Program-made: the position numbers and the translations under genes
Notes under the pieces: model-generated
The model's database searches: none
What the model saw: only the letters and a program-made list of their open reading frames with translations
What the model was told of the DNA's origin: nothing
In this document: piece after piece, positions 34,608-43,489 of the stretch
How positions within the stretch are numbered: position 1 is the first letter of the stretch
Layout: each line of letters starts with the position of its first letter
Origin: Tamlana sp. 2_MG-2023
GTDB lineage: Bacteria; Bacteroidota; Bacteroidia; Flavobacteriales; Flavobacteriaceae
Reading direction: 5' to 3'
Assembly: GCF_030548465.1 (NCBI RefSeq)
Contig: NZ_JAUOSF010000004.1
Coordinates: 310,001-374,000, forward strand
Length of the DNA: 64,000 nucleotides

Positions 34608-34635
34608 TGTGACCCTGAATCGAGTTCAGGGTGAC
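34608..34635. repeat. Solo palindrome of the CGTCA...TGACG family
   Basis: GTGACCCTGAATCGAGTTCA followed by GGGTGACG is one arm of the 24661-24745 element, here as a simple palindrome downstream of recQ. Confidence 0.6.
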
Positions 34636-34671
34636 GTTCGCTACGTTCATTACATATAAAGGTATTCAAAA

Positions 34672-36810
34672 TTAATTTTTATCAACCACACTCAAAGCCA
34701 AACGAATTTTAAAATAATCTAAATCGCCGTTCAAGTGGTCATAATAAGGCTTCAATCCTGTTGGGGCATCTAAGTCTGTTTTTGCTTTTTTCACCGCTTC
34801 CACCTCACTTTTAGATACAAAATCGTAAATATTTACTGCTTTACCTGTGCTGTGAAGTTTTGCTATATGGGAGTAAATAGTTGTAGTTGAGAGCTTGCGT
34901 TCTACAGAAATTTCTTCAATGGTGAGTCCGTTTTTATAGAGATCGTAAGTGACCAAATGCGTGGCTTTCTTTTTAGGCTTCTTGACTTTTGAACCCATGA
35001 AATCTAAAATTTCAGCAATAAATTCATCACCATAAACTTCAAGTTTACGCTGTCCTACCCCACTGATGCTTAAAAAATCATCTTCACTTAATGGGCGTTC
35101 GCGCTCTATTTCCTTTAAAGTGGCATCACTAAAAATCAAATAAGCAGGAATATTTTCTTCTAAAGCAATTTTATATCGCAATTGCCTTAAACGCTCAAAT
35201 AAAGTATTCTCACGTTTTTTAACACGTGTTTTTGGTGCAGCTTTTGGTTTGCGTTTAACGCGTTCTTTAACCTTTGGCTCCGGAATATGAACGGGTTTAG
35301 TCAAGGCTACCTTTGCGCCTTCAAACAATACTTTTTTTGAAAATTCGGTAAGCCGAAGGGCATTATTTTGATGAAAAGCAATTTCACAAAAACCTTGATT
35401 AATAAGCTGGATGATTAAGTGCTGCCAATCGCGATACGCGATGTCTCTACCAATACCAAAAGTTTTCAGTTGATTATAGCCCTTATCTAAAACCGCTGCA
35501 TTTTGCGAACCACGAAGTACATCGATAATCATACCTATGGCTTCCGATTCTTTTAAGCGATAAACGGCAGAGAGTATTTTTTGAGCGATGATGGTACCAT
35601 CGAAAATTTGTGGCGGATTTTTACACACATCACAGTTTCCGCAATTTTCAGCGAGTAATTCCCCAAAATAACTCAGTAAAATTTTTCTTCTACAGGTAGT
35701 CGACTCGCTAAACTGTTTCATACGGTCTAGTTTTGCAATTTGAAACGCTTCATTTGAAGCGCCACTGGCAAAATTCCGTAGCTGAATCACATCAGCATAA
35801 CTATGAAACAATAAAGCATGAGATTTTAGTCCGTCGCGACCAGCACGACCAATTTCCTGATAATAGCCTTCAATATTTTTGGGCATGTTGTAATGCACGA
35901 CCCAGCGGACGTTCGATTTATCAATACCCATCCCGAAGGCGACTGTAGCACAAACAATTTGTGTTCTATCAAAAATAAAGGATTCCTGAACTTTAGAGCG
36001 TTCGTCAAAACTTAAACCCGCATGATACGCTTTCGCGGAAATGCCGTTGGTTTTCAGTTTTTTCGCTAATTGCTCGGTCGTTTTCCGACTTAAACAGTAT
36101 ACAATTCCAGATTGGCCTTGGTTTCTCTTTATAAATTTTACTATTTGAGAAATTCTATTATCGGCAGGACGCACCTCCAATTCAATATTTTGTCTATCAA
36201 AAGACGAAATAAATTGTTGGGCGTGTTCTATGCGTAATTGTTTTGCAATATCACTACGCGTGGCTTTATCGGCTGTGGCAGTTAAAGCGATAAAAGGCGT
36301 ATTTGGAAGTGTGGATTTTAGAAATCCTAATTGCTGATATGAAGGCCTAAAATCATGACCCCACGACGAAATACAATGCGCTTCATCAATGGCGACACAA
36401 CTAATATATTTTTCAGTAATAATATTTTGAAGTGCGGCTAGGCTTTCTGGAGCCACATAAAGCAATTTTAAATCAGCCGTAATAACACGTTCAATAATGT
36501 CATGTTGTTCACTAGCACTCTGACTGCTATTAAAGTAAGAAGCTGCAATACCGTTAGCATTTAAACCGTCAACTTGGTCTTTCATGAGCGCGATTAATGG
36601 CGAAATCACCAAGGTAACCCCCTCAAAACTTAATGCTGGTAATTGAAAACAAATCGATTTTCCGCCACCGGTTGGCATAATAACCAAACAGTCTTTTTTG
36701 CTTAAAACCGTTTCAATGATGTCTTGTTGTTGCGCCCTAAAACTATCGTACCCGAAATAGGTTTTTAAATTTGAAAATAGTTGTTCCTGTACGTCGGTCG
36801 TTTGCATCAA
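34672..36810 (-). CDS. recQ: ATP-dependent DNA helicase RecQ
   Basis: A 712-residue 3'-5' DNA helicase for replication-fork and recombination repair. Seen: motif 0 FGYDSFRAQQQDII, Walker A MPTGGGKS (about 46-53), DEAH box IDEAHCISSWGHDFRP, and ARGLD-equivalent AFGMGIDKSNVRWVVHY with QEIGRAGRDG. The zinc site is CRRKILLSYFGE..CGNCDVC. A winged-helix RQC domain (about 405-500) is followed by an HRDC domain (about 530-605, LRQLRYKIALEENIPAYLIF) and an extra C-terminal HTH-like segment (LTIEEISVERKLSTTTIYSH), common in Bacteroidota RecQ. It starts a minus-strand row behind plsC (33-bp gap). Confidence 0.96.
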   Translation of the reverse strand: MMQTTDVQEQLFSNLKTYFGYDSFRAQQQDIIETVLSKKDCLVIMPTGGGKSICFQLPALSFEGVTLVISPLIALMKDQVDGLNANGIAASYFNSSQSASEQHDIIERVITADLKLLYVAPESLAALQNIITEKYISCVAIDEAHCISSWGHDFRPSYQQLGFLKSTLPNTPFIALTATADKATRSDIAKQLRIEHAQQFISSFDRQNIELEVRPADNRISQIVKFIKRNQGQSGIVYCLSRKTTEQLAKKLKTNGISAKAYHAGLSFDERSKVQESFIFDRTQIVCATVAFGMGIDKSNVRWVVHYNMPKNIEGYYQEIGRAGRDGLKSHALLFHSYADVIQLRNFASGASNEAFQIAKLDRMKQFSESTTCRRKILLSYFGELLAENCGNCDVCKNPPQIFDGTIIAQKILSAVYRLKESEAIGMIIDVLRGSQNAAVLDKGYNQLKTFGIGRDIAYRDWQHLIIQLINQGFCEIAFHQNNALRLTEFSKKVLFEGAKVALTKPVHIPEPKVKERVKRKPKAAPKTRVKKRENTLFERLRQLRYKIALEENIPAYLIFSDATLKEIERERPLSEDDFLSISGVGQRKLEVYGDEFIAEILDFMGSKVKKPKKKATHLVTYDLYKNGLTIEEISVERKLSTTTIYSHIAKLHSTGKAVNIYDFVSKSEVEAVKKAKTDLDAPTGLKPYYDHLNGDLDYFKIRLALSVVDKN
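36029..36040 (+). repeat. 12-mer GCTTTCGCGGAA, copy 3 (inside recQ)
   Basis: Identical to the copies at 31219, 32186 and 46411, but within a conserved coding sequence. Confidence 0.6.
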
Positions 36811-36843
36811 GCTTTTTTAAGAAATTAAAATTCTAGCGGTTAA

Positions 36844-37641
36844 TTACCACTCTCTTAATTTATTCAAAGCTTCAAGTGCTTCTAATTCCTTCTGTGGAAC
36901 CACTTTTAAAAATGAAGGGTGTTGCTCGATAGCATACTCAATTTTTGTAATGATATCGTCTGTAGAATCGTTATCGTAATCAATATCTAGAGGTTCCTTA
37001 ATCTCAAAAGACTGAAGAATATTTTTCTTCTTAATACGTAAACCTTTCTTATCAAAAGAACGACGAAAACCATCAATAACAATAGGCACTACAATAGGTT
37101 TGTAACGCTTTATAATGTGTGCTGTACCTTTTCTAACCGGTTTAAAAGGTGTGGTTGTACCTTGCGGAAATGTGATTACCCAGCCGTCATCAAGTGCTTT
37201 TCCGATACTAGAAATATCACTCATTTTCACTTGTCGGTTAACATCTTTACCTTCAGACCGCCATGTTCTTTCGATACTAATCGACCCCATATAAGCTAAA
37301 ATCTTAGGTAATAAACCAGCTTTCATGGTTTCTTTTGCCGCTACATAGTAGATGTTCAATTTAGGATTCCAAATGTAGCCCACGTTTTTAATCGAATCTA
37401 CACGACCACTTAAACTGGCGTTGAATACGTGAAACATCGATACCACGTCTGCAAAATAAGTTTGATGGTTTGATATGAATAATACGTTTGTATCAGGCAG
37501 CCCTTTAATGACCTCAGAACCTTCAATTTGAAGTTCGTTAAACCCTCTAAAACGTCTATGAGTAAGCAGGCCGAATATTCTAATCAGCCATTTTTTAAAT
37601 ATTAATATGTGTCCGAATGGATTTTTTTTAAGCAATCCCAT
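36844..37641 (-). CDS. 1-acyl-sn-glycerol-3-phosphate acyltransferase (PlsC-like)
   Basis: A 265-residue membrane-associated acyltransferase. The catalytic NHx4D motif is SNHQTYFADV (H59, D64); the phosphate-binding block is FPQGTTTPFKPVRKGTAHI (FPEGT equivalent with Gln), and PIVVPIVIDGF completes the fold. A basic, hydrophobic N-terminus (HILIFKKWLIRIFG) anchors it at the inner membrane. It adds the second acyl chain in phosphatidic acid synthesis, or acylates a related lipid; several paralogues exist in Bacteroidota. It lies 53 bp after the NUDIX gene on the same strand. Confidence 0.88.
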   Translation of the reverse strand: MGLLKKNPFGHILIFKKWLIRIFGLLTHRRFRGFNELQIEGSEVIKGLPDTNVLFISNHQTYFADVVSMFHVFNASLSGRVDSIKNVGYIWNPKLNIYYVAAKETMKAGLLPKILAYMGSISIERTWRSEGKDVNRQVKMSDISSIGKALDDGWVITFPQGTTTPFKPVRKGTAHIIKRYKPIVVPIVIDGFRRSFDKKGLRIKKKNILQSFEIKEPLDIDYDNDSTDDIITKIEYAIEQHPSFLKVVPQKELEALEALNKLREW

Positions 37642-37694
37642 AAATCCTTCTTCAATTTTTCAGTTGGTGGTGCAAATGTAGTAAATCTCATAGA

Positions 37695-38336
37695 TTATAT
37701 GAGTTCTTTTAACAGGTCTTTAATTTCACTTAACATCATTGCAGTCGCTCCCCAAACAATGTGACCATTTAATTTAAACGCTGGCACCTCAACTTCAAGA
37801 CTGTAAGAACTTTTAACTTTTTTAGTCACCAAGAAACTATCATCTAAAAAGTCACTTAAAGACACCTCTATAATTGATTCTACTTCATCGGCTTGTTTCT
37901 TGAATTTAGGTGTTTTATGCGTAACCCCAACAAAAGGCTGTACATAAAAATTACTTGGTGGAATGTAAACTTGAGACAACTTTTTAACCACCTTCATATG
38001 TTCCATTGGCACGCCAACTTCTTCAAAAGTTTCACGTAAAGCCGTTTCTTTTAGTGAAGCATCTTCATCTTCATATCTTCCGCCAGGAAAAGCGACTTGG
38101 GCAGAGTGCACGCCTTTATAAGTGTTCCGTAGGATTAAAACAAAATACGTTTCATGAGCGTTATTAGGGTAAAATAGGGCTAAAACACCTGCTAATTTTG
38201 CGTTTTCTATGGCTACTTCTTGGTTTCGAAGAAATTCATGACGGAAGGATGGCACCATTTTAAAGTGCGATGCTTCGCCTAATATCGGTATATTTTCTAT
38301 TTTTGAAAGCGCTTTTAAAAATGTATCAAAATTCAT
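37695..38336 (-). CDS. NUDIX hydrolase, CoA pyrophosphatase (NudL-like)
   Basis: A 213-residue protein. The extended CoA-pyrophosphatase NUDIX box is FPGGRYEDEDASLKETALRE then TFEEVGV (about 83-109), with the Gly-Gly to Arg-Glu spacing of NudL rather than of the standard box. The upstream FYPNNAHETYFVLILRN replaces the UPF0035 motif partly. It cleaves CoA and derivatives to 3',5'-ADP and phosphopantetheine. The next gene upstream is divergent with only 37 bp between starts. Confidence 0.88.
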   Translation of the reverse strand: MNFDTFLKALSKIENIPILGEASHFKMVPSFRHEFLRNQEVAIENAKLAGVLALFYPNNAHETYFVLILRNTYKGVHSAQVAFPGGRYEDEDASLKETALRETFEEVGVPMEHMKVVKKLSQVYIPPSNFYVQPFVGVTHKTPKFKKQADEVESIIEVSLSDFLDDSFLVTKKVKSSYSLEVEVPAFKLNGHIVWGATAMMLSEIKDLLKELI

Positions 38337-38373
38337 TTGAAGATATTTTCAGTGAATAACAAAATTATTATTA

Positions 38374-39081
38374 ATGAAGTTTAAACTTATTTTTTGTTTT
38401 TTATTTCTTCTTCTAAATTGTGAAGATAAAAAAAGTAAAAAGAAAAATACACCTGAAACTAAAGTAGAAACCACAACAGAAAAAACTGAAAAACAAAGCG
38501 CGAACTCCAAGGTTAAAAAGCGAGAATTCCCCAAGCTTACCGAAAAAAACGCGATGGATTTCTTCTTGGAGTACGACAAACATCATAAAGAAAACAAGGT
38601 AAGAATCTCGACAGATTTTGGTGATATAGACATTCTACTATACGATGAAACAAAATTTCATCGCTCTAATTTTATATGGCTTACCAAGCAAAAGTATTTT
38701 AATGGCACGCAGTTTTACCGTGTGATTGATAATTTTATGATTCAAGCCGGAAATAGTGACGACAAAAAAACGTCTAGAAAACGACACTATATTGGTAAGT
38801 ATCTGCTTCCGCCAGACACAAAACGTGGTTTTAAGCATGACCGAGGCGTTATTTCTATGCCAAGTAGCGACATTGATAACCCACATAAACTTGCTTCACC
38901 TTACGAGTTTTTCATCGTGCAACAAGAAGGTGGCGCTCATTTTTTAGATGGCGATTACACCATTTTCGGACATGTGATAAAAGGCATGGATGTGGTTGAT
39001 AAAATTGCCGGTGTGGAAACTGACGGCGCCGATTGGCCTAATCAAAATATTTATATACGCGATGTGAAAATTATAGATTAA
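38374..39081 (+). CDS. Cyclophilin-type peptidyl-prolyl cis-trans isomerase lipoprotein
   Basis: A 235-residue protein. The signal peptide ends in a lipobox (FLLLNC, Cys about 14) followed by a Lys/Glu/Thr-rich linker (about 17-60), then a cyclophilin domain (about 68-235). Conserved positions: FHRSNFIWLTKQKYFNGTQFYRVIDNFMIQAG with the active Arg, GVISMPSS, FFIVQQEGGAHFLDGDYTIFGHVIKGMDVVDKI. The active-site Trp and Phe are mostly kept. It folds proline-containing proteins at the periplasmic face of a membrane. Confidence 0.92.
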   Translation: MKFKLIFCFLFLLLNCEDKKSKKKNTPETKVETTTEKTEKQSANSKVKKREFPKLTEKNAMDFFLEYDKHHKENKVRISTDFGDIDILLYDETKFHRSNFIWLTKQKYFNGTQFYRVIDNFMIQAGNSDDKKTSRKRHYIGKYLLPPDTKRGFKHDRGVISMPSSDIDNPHKLASPYEFFIVQQEGGAHFLDGDYTIFGHVIKGMDVVDKIAGVETDGADWPNQNIYIRDVKIID

Positions 39082-39102
39082 CCCAAACTATTTTACAAGG
39101 AA

Positions 39103-39714
39103 TTAATCTCCTGTATTACCATACAGATTAGGCAGTGCAATTTTAAAAATCACAGCTAATAAGCGCACAATAATAACCACAAGTCCAGCGATTATAAATA
39201 TAAAATTACCTTCAATTGGTAAGTACTGCAATATAAAGTAAGTGATTCCTCCTAAGATACAAGCTGTTGCATAAATTTCTTTTCTAAAAATCACAGGGAT
39301 TTCATTACACAATACATCACGAACAACACCACCAAAACAAGCTGTTATCGTACCTATGGCTATACAGTTTAAGGGATGTAAACCTACGCTAATAGCACGT
39401 TCTACACCAACTACGGTAAATAAACCTATACCTATGGTATCAAATAAAAAGAGTGAAGTTCGTAAATAATTAAGCTTGCTTCTAAAAATAATAGCAAAAA
39501 CCGAAGCCCCTAAAATTACATAAGTAAAAAGAATATCTTTCATCCAGCTCACAGGCGCAACACCAATGAGTATATCGCGCAGGGTACCACCTCCAACCGA
39601 GGTTACAAATGCGATAATTATAATTCCGAAAAAATCCATTCGCTTTTTTAAAGCAATTAAAACGCCTGATATTGCAAAGGCCGCAGTTCCAAAAACCTCA
39701 ATGATATAAAACAT
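39103..39714 (-). CDS. TRIC-type cation channel family protein (UPF0126)
   Basis: A 203-residue integral membrane protein with two copies of the UPF0126 unit (three helices each) and a seventh helix. The first unit contains FGTAAFAISGVLIALKKRMDFFGIIIIAFVTSVGGGTLRDILIG; the second contains GIGLFTVVGVERAISVGLHPLNCIAIGTITACFGGVVRDVLCNEIP. The glycine-rich GGGTLRD and GGVVRDVL bends are the pore-lining kinks. Prokaryotic TRIC homologues conduct K+ and other cations as trimers. The gene stands alone and its physiological role is not known. Confidence 0.92.
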   Translation of the reverse strand: MFYIIEVFGTAAFAISGVLIALKKRMDFFGIIIIAFVTSVGGGTLRDILIGVAPVSWMKDILFTYVILGASVFAIIFRSKLNYLRTSLFLFDTIGIGLFTVVGVERAISVGLHPLNCIAIGTITACFGGVVRDVLCNEIPVIFRKEIYATACILGGITYFILQYLPIEGNFIFIIAGLVVIIVRLLAVIFKIALPNLYGNTGD

Positions 39715-39805
39715 AGTTAGTCCTTAATTAAATACGTTCTTAAATTAATTTAGGGAAAGTCTATTATTTAGCTATTTACTTTCGCGGCGCAAAAGTAGTC
39801 TTCAT

Positions 39806-40525
39806 TTACATATTTTGAGTATAAAAATTATAATCTTTTAAAATAACTTTTATAAACTCCATATCAGACGATTGCTTCACCTCTTTAATGCCCGCCACCT
39901 CTATAATCTTCTGACGTAATTTGATTAAAGTTTTATAATCATTCGTCAGTTTTGAAGTCTGAAACGTTTCTTTAATAATACGGGCATCGTTATCAGATAA
40001 CTTGATCACATTTGGGTATGTAGGCTTATAATTATCGGCTAAATCTTCTAAAATAGTATGACTTATATTCACCTGATCTTTTAGCACAATAACAGCGGTT
40101 CCGGCTGCCATATCACCAATACGTTGTGTTTTCTTGTTCATGGACATCACAAAAAAGCCCAAACCAAAAATATAAATATCTGCTATTCGAAAAAACCATC
40201 GCACCACATAATCTGAGAACGAGGCTTGATAGCCATCAATTTTCACCACTCTTATTTTCATGATTCGCTTCCCTAAGGTTTGTCCGTTAAACATAGACTC
40301 TAAGGCCAAAGTGTAAAACATGACAGGAAAACCTAGCAGCGTATTTATTGCCATTTGAGACCATTCATCCATATTCTCAAAAGCACCAAAGGTCTTATTC
40401 AACACCATTAAATAACCTATTTTTATTGCCATATCGATAACAAAAGCCAATAATCGCTCCCCCGACCCAGCAGCATTGAAGCTTATTTTTACATTTTGCG
40501 TGGTGTTAATTTGTAACTCTGACAT
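39806..40525 (-). CDS. RDD family membrane protein
   Basis: A 239-residue protein. The RDD domain spans residues about 14-150 with the Arg in the first helix start (GSGERLLAFVIDMAIKIGYL), an Asp pair, and the GQTLGKRIMKIRVVKIDG motif between helices. C-terminal 90 residues are soluble and acidic. The family is linked to Na+/H+ exchange in some bacteria and to envelope processes in others. Its -7 box (40543-40550, minus) overlaps the start codon of the divergent spoIIM-type gene, so the two units are closely bound; such RDD genes regularly sit beside SpoIIM/MoxR operons. Confidence 0.9.
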   Translation of the reverse strand: MSELQINTTQNVKISFNAAGSGERLLAFVIDMAIKIGYLMVLNKTFGAFENMDEWSQMAINTLLGFPVMFYTLALESMFNGQTLGKRIMKIRVVKIDGYQASFSDYVVRWFFRIADIYIFGLGFFVMSMNKKTQRIGDMAAGTAVIVLKDQVNISHTILEDLADNYKPTYPNVIKLSDNDARIIKETFQTSKLTNDYKTLIKLRQKIIEVAGIKEVKQSSDMEFIKVILKDYNFYTQNM

Positions 40526-40542
40526 TTTATATTTTAATTTAT

Positions 40543-40550
40543 CAAATATA
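40543..40550 (-). promoter_or_regulatory. -7 promoter box (TATATTTG) of the RDD gene
   Basis: The minus-strand TATATTTG lies 17 bases before the RDD ATG and overlaps the first base of the divergent gene's ATG at 40550. Confidence 0.5.
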
Positions 40551-41539
40551 TGAGGGAAGTTTCATTCATCAAGCAAAATAAGGAAAAATGGTTAAGTTTT
40601 GAAAATGCTATTTTCAATAACGCCTTTGAAAACCCAGATGAACTGGCTACACAATACATTCATGTGGTAAACGATTTAGCCTACGCACAAACCTATTATC
40701 CCAAAAGCAAGGTCGTTACCTACCTCAACCAACTTGCAGCCAAAGCTTTCCAGAAAATTTACAAAACCAAACGCGAGGACACGAACAGAATCGTCTCTTT
40801 TTGGAAAACCGAAGTACCTCTTATTTGTTTTCAATATCGAAAATTTATTTATACCGTCTTTATCATCTTTTTTGCTTTTACGTTTGTAGGGGTTATTTCA
40901 GCAGCGAACGATGGTGAATTTGTACGCTCTATTTTAGGTGATCATTATGTAAACATGTCTTTGGAAAACATCGAAGCTGGCGATCCTGTTGCCGTTTATA
41001 AAAGTGGCAGTAATTGGGGAAGCTTTATTGGTATTACCATCAACAACCTTAAAGTTGGCATTATCGCATTTATTTTAGGCGTATTTTTAGGTATTGGAAC
41101 CTTATACATCATGTTTAAAAACTGTATTATGCTAGGGTCTTTTCAATACTTTTTTTATGAAAAAAACGTGTTCTGGGAAAGTGTTCGCGGCATTTGGATT
41201 CACGGCTCGATGGAAATATTTGCCATTGTCATTGAAGCTGCTGCGGGTTTAATTTTGGGAGCCAGTATACTATTTCCGGCAACCCACTCTAGATACACCT
41301 CGTTTAAAATTGGTGCAAAAACGGGCGTTAAAATACTCATTAGCACCTTTCCTTTTACCTTTGCTGCTGGCTTTTTAGAAGGTTTTGTTACACGATATTC
41401 CAACGTGATGCCACATTGGCTATCGGTTTTAATTATTTTAAGCACCTTAAGTTTAATAGCGTATTATTATTTAATTTACCCTTTTAAAATTCAGAAGAAA
41501 ATTACCCAAATCTCATCTACAACACTACTACCTGCTTGA
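40550..41539 (+). CDS. Stage II sporulation protein M (SpoIIM)-family membrane protein
   Basis: A 329-residue protein: a cytoplasmic N-terminal helical part (about 1-95) and five to six transmembrane helices in the SpoIIM/DUF95 domain (about 100-318). Typical blocks include FVGVISAANDGEFVRSILGDHYVNMS, NLKVGIIAFILGVFLGIGTLYIMFKNCIMLGSF and RGIWIHGSMEIFAIVIEAAAGLILG. In non-sporulating bacteria it belongs to the MoxR-DUF58 envelope operon. Its stop (TGA 41537) overlaps the TTG start of the next gene. Confidence 0.9.
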   Translation: MREVSFIKQNKEKWLSFENAIFNNAFENPDELATQYIHVVNDLAYAQTYYPKSKVVTYLNQLAAKAFQKIYKTKREDTNRIVSFWKTEVPLICFQYRKFIYTVFIIFFAFTFVGVISAANDGEFVRSILGDHYVNMSLENIEAGDPVAVYKSGSNWGSFIGITINNLKVGIIAFILGVFLGIGTLYIMFKNCIMLGSFQYFFYEKNVFWESVRGIWIHGSMEIFAIVIEAAAGLILGASILFPATHSRYTSFKIGAKTGVKILISTFPFTFAAGFLEGFVTRYSNVMPHWLSVLIILSTLSLIAYYYLIYPFKIQKKITQISSTTLLPA

Positions 41540-42285
41540 AACTAACTACACCTTACACTTTTATTCTTTTGGTTTTGATGCTTTGCTGCCATCAAATGGT
41601 CTTTTGCTTGCCTATAACTCAAGAACCTGAAGAGCTTCGACATTTTGATGCTGATTTTAAAACACGCTATTCAGATTCTCGATTTAATTATGAAGGAAAA
41701 GCTGTTGTAAGATCTATAAAACAAGGCAGTGGCGACTATAACGCCTACCAAAAAGGAGAAAAAGGCAACGAATTAGGAGACAAAACCCCAGAAGAAGAAA
41801 ACAACCAAGACAATTTAAACATCAATTTAGGCCCAATTGGCTGGTTTTTCTATCTAGCCATTGCCCTAGCCGTAATCTTTTTAGTTTACATGATTTTTAA
41901 AGAAGGTGGCACGCGCTTGTTCACTTCAAAAAGAAATAAATCTATTAATACTAATGAAGATATTACGGCTGAAAACATTGAAAATGCAGATATTAAAAGC
42001 TTAATAAATCATGCTGAAAAAGACGCAAACTACCGCTTAGCCATTCGATACTATTATTTGTTAGTTTTAAAAACGCTTAGCATTAATAACCTTATAAAAT
42101 TTGAAGACGACAAAACAAATTCTGAATATCTAAGCGAACTTCACAACACAGCTTTTGGTAAAGACTTTGGTTATATTTCGTATTTATACAATTACATCTG
42201 GTATGGAGAATTCCCTGTAGATATTGAGACTTACGACAAGGCTAAAAGCAATTTCGAAACATTCTTAAAACAGGTAAAATCATGA
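41536..42285 (+). CDS. DUF4129 domain membrane protein
   Basis: A 249-residue protein starting with TTG 41536, which overlaps the spoIIM-type stop. The N-terminal signal peptide or helix (LLVLMLCCHQMVFC) is followed by a periplasmic segment (FKTRYSDSRFNYEGKAV, an Asn/Glu-rich loop), one strong transmembrane helix (about 104-124, IGWFFYLAIALAVIFLVYMI) and a cytoplasmic DUF4129 region (YRLAIRYYYLLVLKTLS, FEDDKTNSEYLSEL). The function is not known. In operons of this type it accompanies transglutaminase-like or DUF58 proteins. Confidence 0.85.
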   Translation: MKLTTPYTFILLVLMLCCHQMVFCLPITQEPEELRHFDADFKTRYSDSRFNYEGKAVVRSIKQGSGDYNAYQKGEKGNELGDKTPEEENNQDNLNINLGPIGWFFYLAIALAVIFLVYMIFKEGGTRLFTSKRNKSINTNEDITAENIENADIKSLINHAEKDANYRLAIRYYYLLVLKTLSINNLIKFEDDKTNSEYLSELHNTAFGKDFGYISYLYNYIWYGEFPVDIETYDKAKSNFETFLKQVKS

Positions 42286-43487
42286 GAAAAATTTTACCAA
42301 TAACCCTAATCATAGTGGTACTCGTTATTATGGCTGCCATAATTTCCAGTGCTTCACGAACCAAAACTGTAGATTGGGCAGAATCTTATAACGAAAGAAG
42401 CAACAAGCCTTACGGCACAAGTATTTTATACCAAGAACTCCCTAAACTTTTTAAAGACCATAAAGTAAGAACAGTTTACCATCAGCCGGATAGTTATTTA
42501 AAAGCACATTCCGATGGGCTTTATGGTGAATTTGTTGCTGAAGGCAGTTATCTTATTATCGGGAACTCAGATTATTTATTACCAGAATCTATCGATGAAT
42601 TATTACACTTTACTGATTCAGGAAACACGCTTTTTATTTCAGATTACAGCTTTCCGCAAAAAATTTTAGACACTCTAAGTATTGAGACCACGTTTATAAA
42701 AAACACAAAAGACAGCATTTCAAGTCTGTCATTAAAAGGACTTAACCTTGACAACATCAAAATTGATAAAAACATTGGAGACTCATACTTTTCAAGCTTC
42801 AGCAAACGAAAATATACGGTATTAGGCCATTCCAAGATAGATTATAAACATGCCAATTTTTTAAAAATACCGTTTGGAACAGGCACCATTTATCTACACA
42901 CTGAACCTAAAGCATTCACGAATTACAATCTTTTAAAAGAAAACCGATATCGATATGTTGAAGGTATATTATCTTATTTGCCCGAAAATGACATCTATTT
43001 TGATTCCTTCACGAAAATGCAAACGCCTTACCATGCAGAGGTTGAAAAAGAATCGAACCTCAATTGGTTTTTAGAACAACAGTCCTTTAGATGGGCTTGG
43101 TATACAGCGGTCATTTTTGCGATTTTGTTTATGATTTTTAACGCTAAACGTAGACAACGCATTATTAAAATCATCACGCCTTTGCAAAACACATCAGTCG
43201 CTTTTGTGAAAACAGTTTCTAATTTATACTTTGAAACCAAAGACCATAAAAACCTTATTGACAAAAAAATCACTTACTTTTTAGAAAAGATCAGAACCGA
43301 TTTTCATTTAAACACCAGTATTTTAGATGATGATTTTATAGATCGATTAGCTTCAAAAGCTGGCAAAAAAAGAGAAGAAGTCAAAGCATTAATAAATTAT
43401 ATAAGTTGGTTAAAAACGCAAAATGACGTTACAGAAACCCAACTCATAAAACTAAACAAACTTATAGAAGCCTTTAATTCAAAATAA
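42282..43487 (+). CDS. DUF4350 domain membrane protein
   Basis: A 401-residue protein, starting ATGA on the previous stop. One N-terminal helix (IVVLVIMAAIISSA) leads into a periplasmic region (about 25-265) with the DUF4350 pattern (WAESYNERSNKPYGTSILYQELPKLF, LIIGNSDYLLPE, GNTLFISDYSFP). The second helix (about 268-287) is followed by a cytoplasmic tail (LLD..KIT..FLEKIRTDFHLNTSILDDDFIDRLASK). It is of unknown role, probably part of a membrane complex with the MoxR ATPase. Confidence 0.83.
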   Translation: MRKILPITLIIVVLVIMAAIISSASRTKTVDWAESYNERSNKPYGTSILYQELPKLFKDHKVRTVYHQPDSYLKAHSDGLYGEFVAEGSYLIIGNSDYLLPESIDELLHFTDSGNTLFISDYSFPQKILDTLSIETTFIKNTKDSISSLSLKGLNLDNIKIDKNIGDSYFSSFSKRKYTVLGHSKIDYKHANFLKIPFGTGTIYLHTEPKAFTNYNLLKENRYRYVEGILSYLPENDIYFDSFTKMQTPYHAEVEKESNLNWFLEQQSFRWAWYTAVIFAILFMIFNAKRRQRIIKIITPLQNTSVAFVKTVSNLYFETKDHKNLIDKKITYFLEKIRTDFHLNTSILDDDFIDRLASKAGKKREEVKALINYISWLKTQNDVTETQLIKLNKLIEAFNSK

Positions 43488-43489
43488 TT

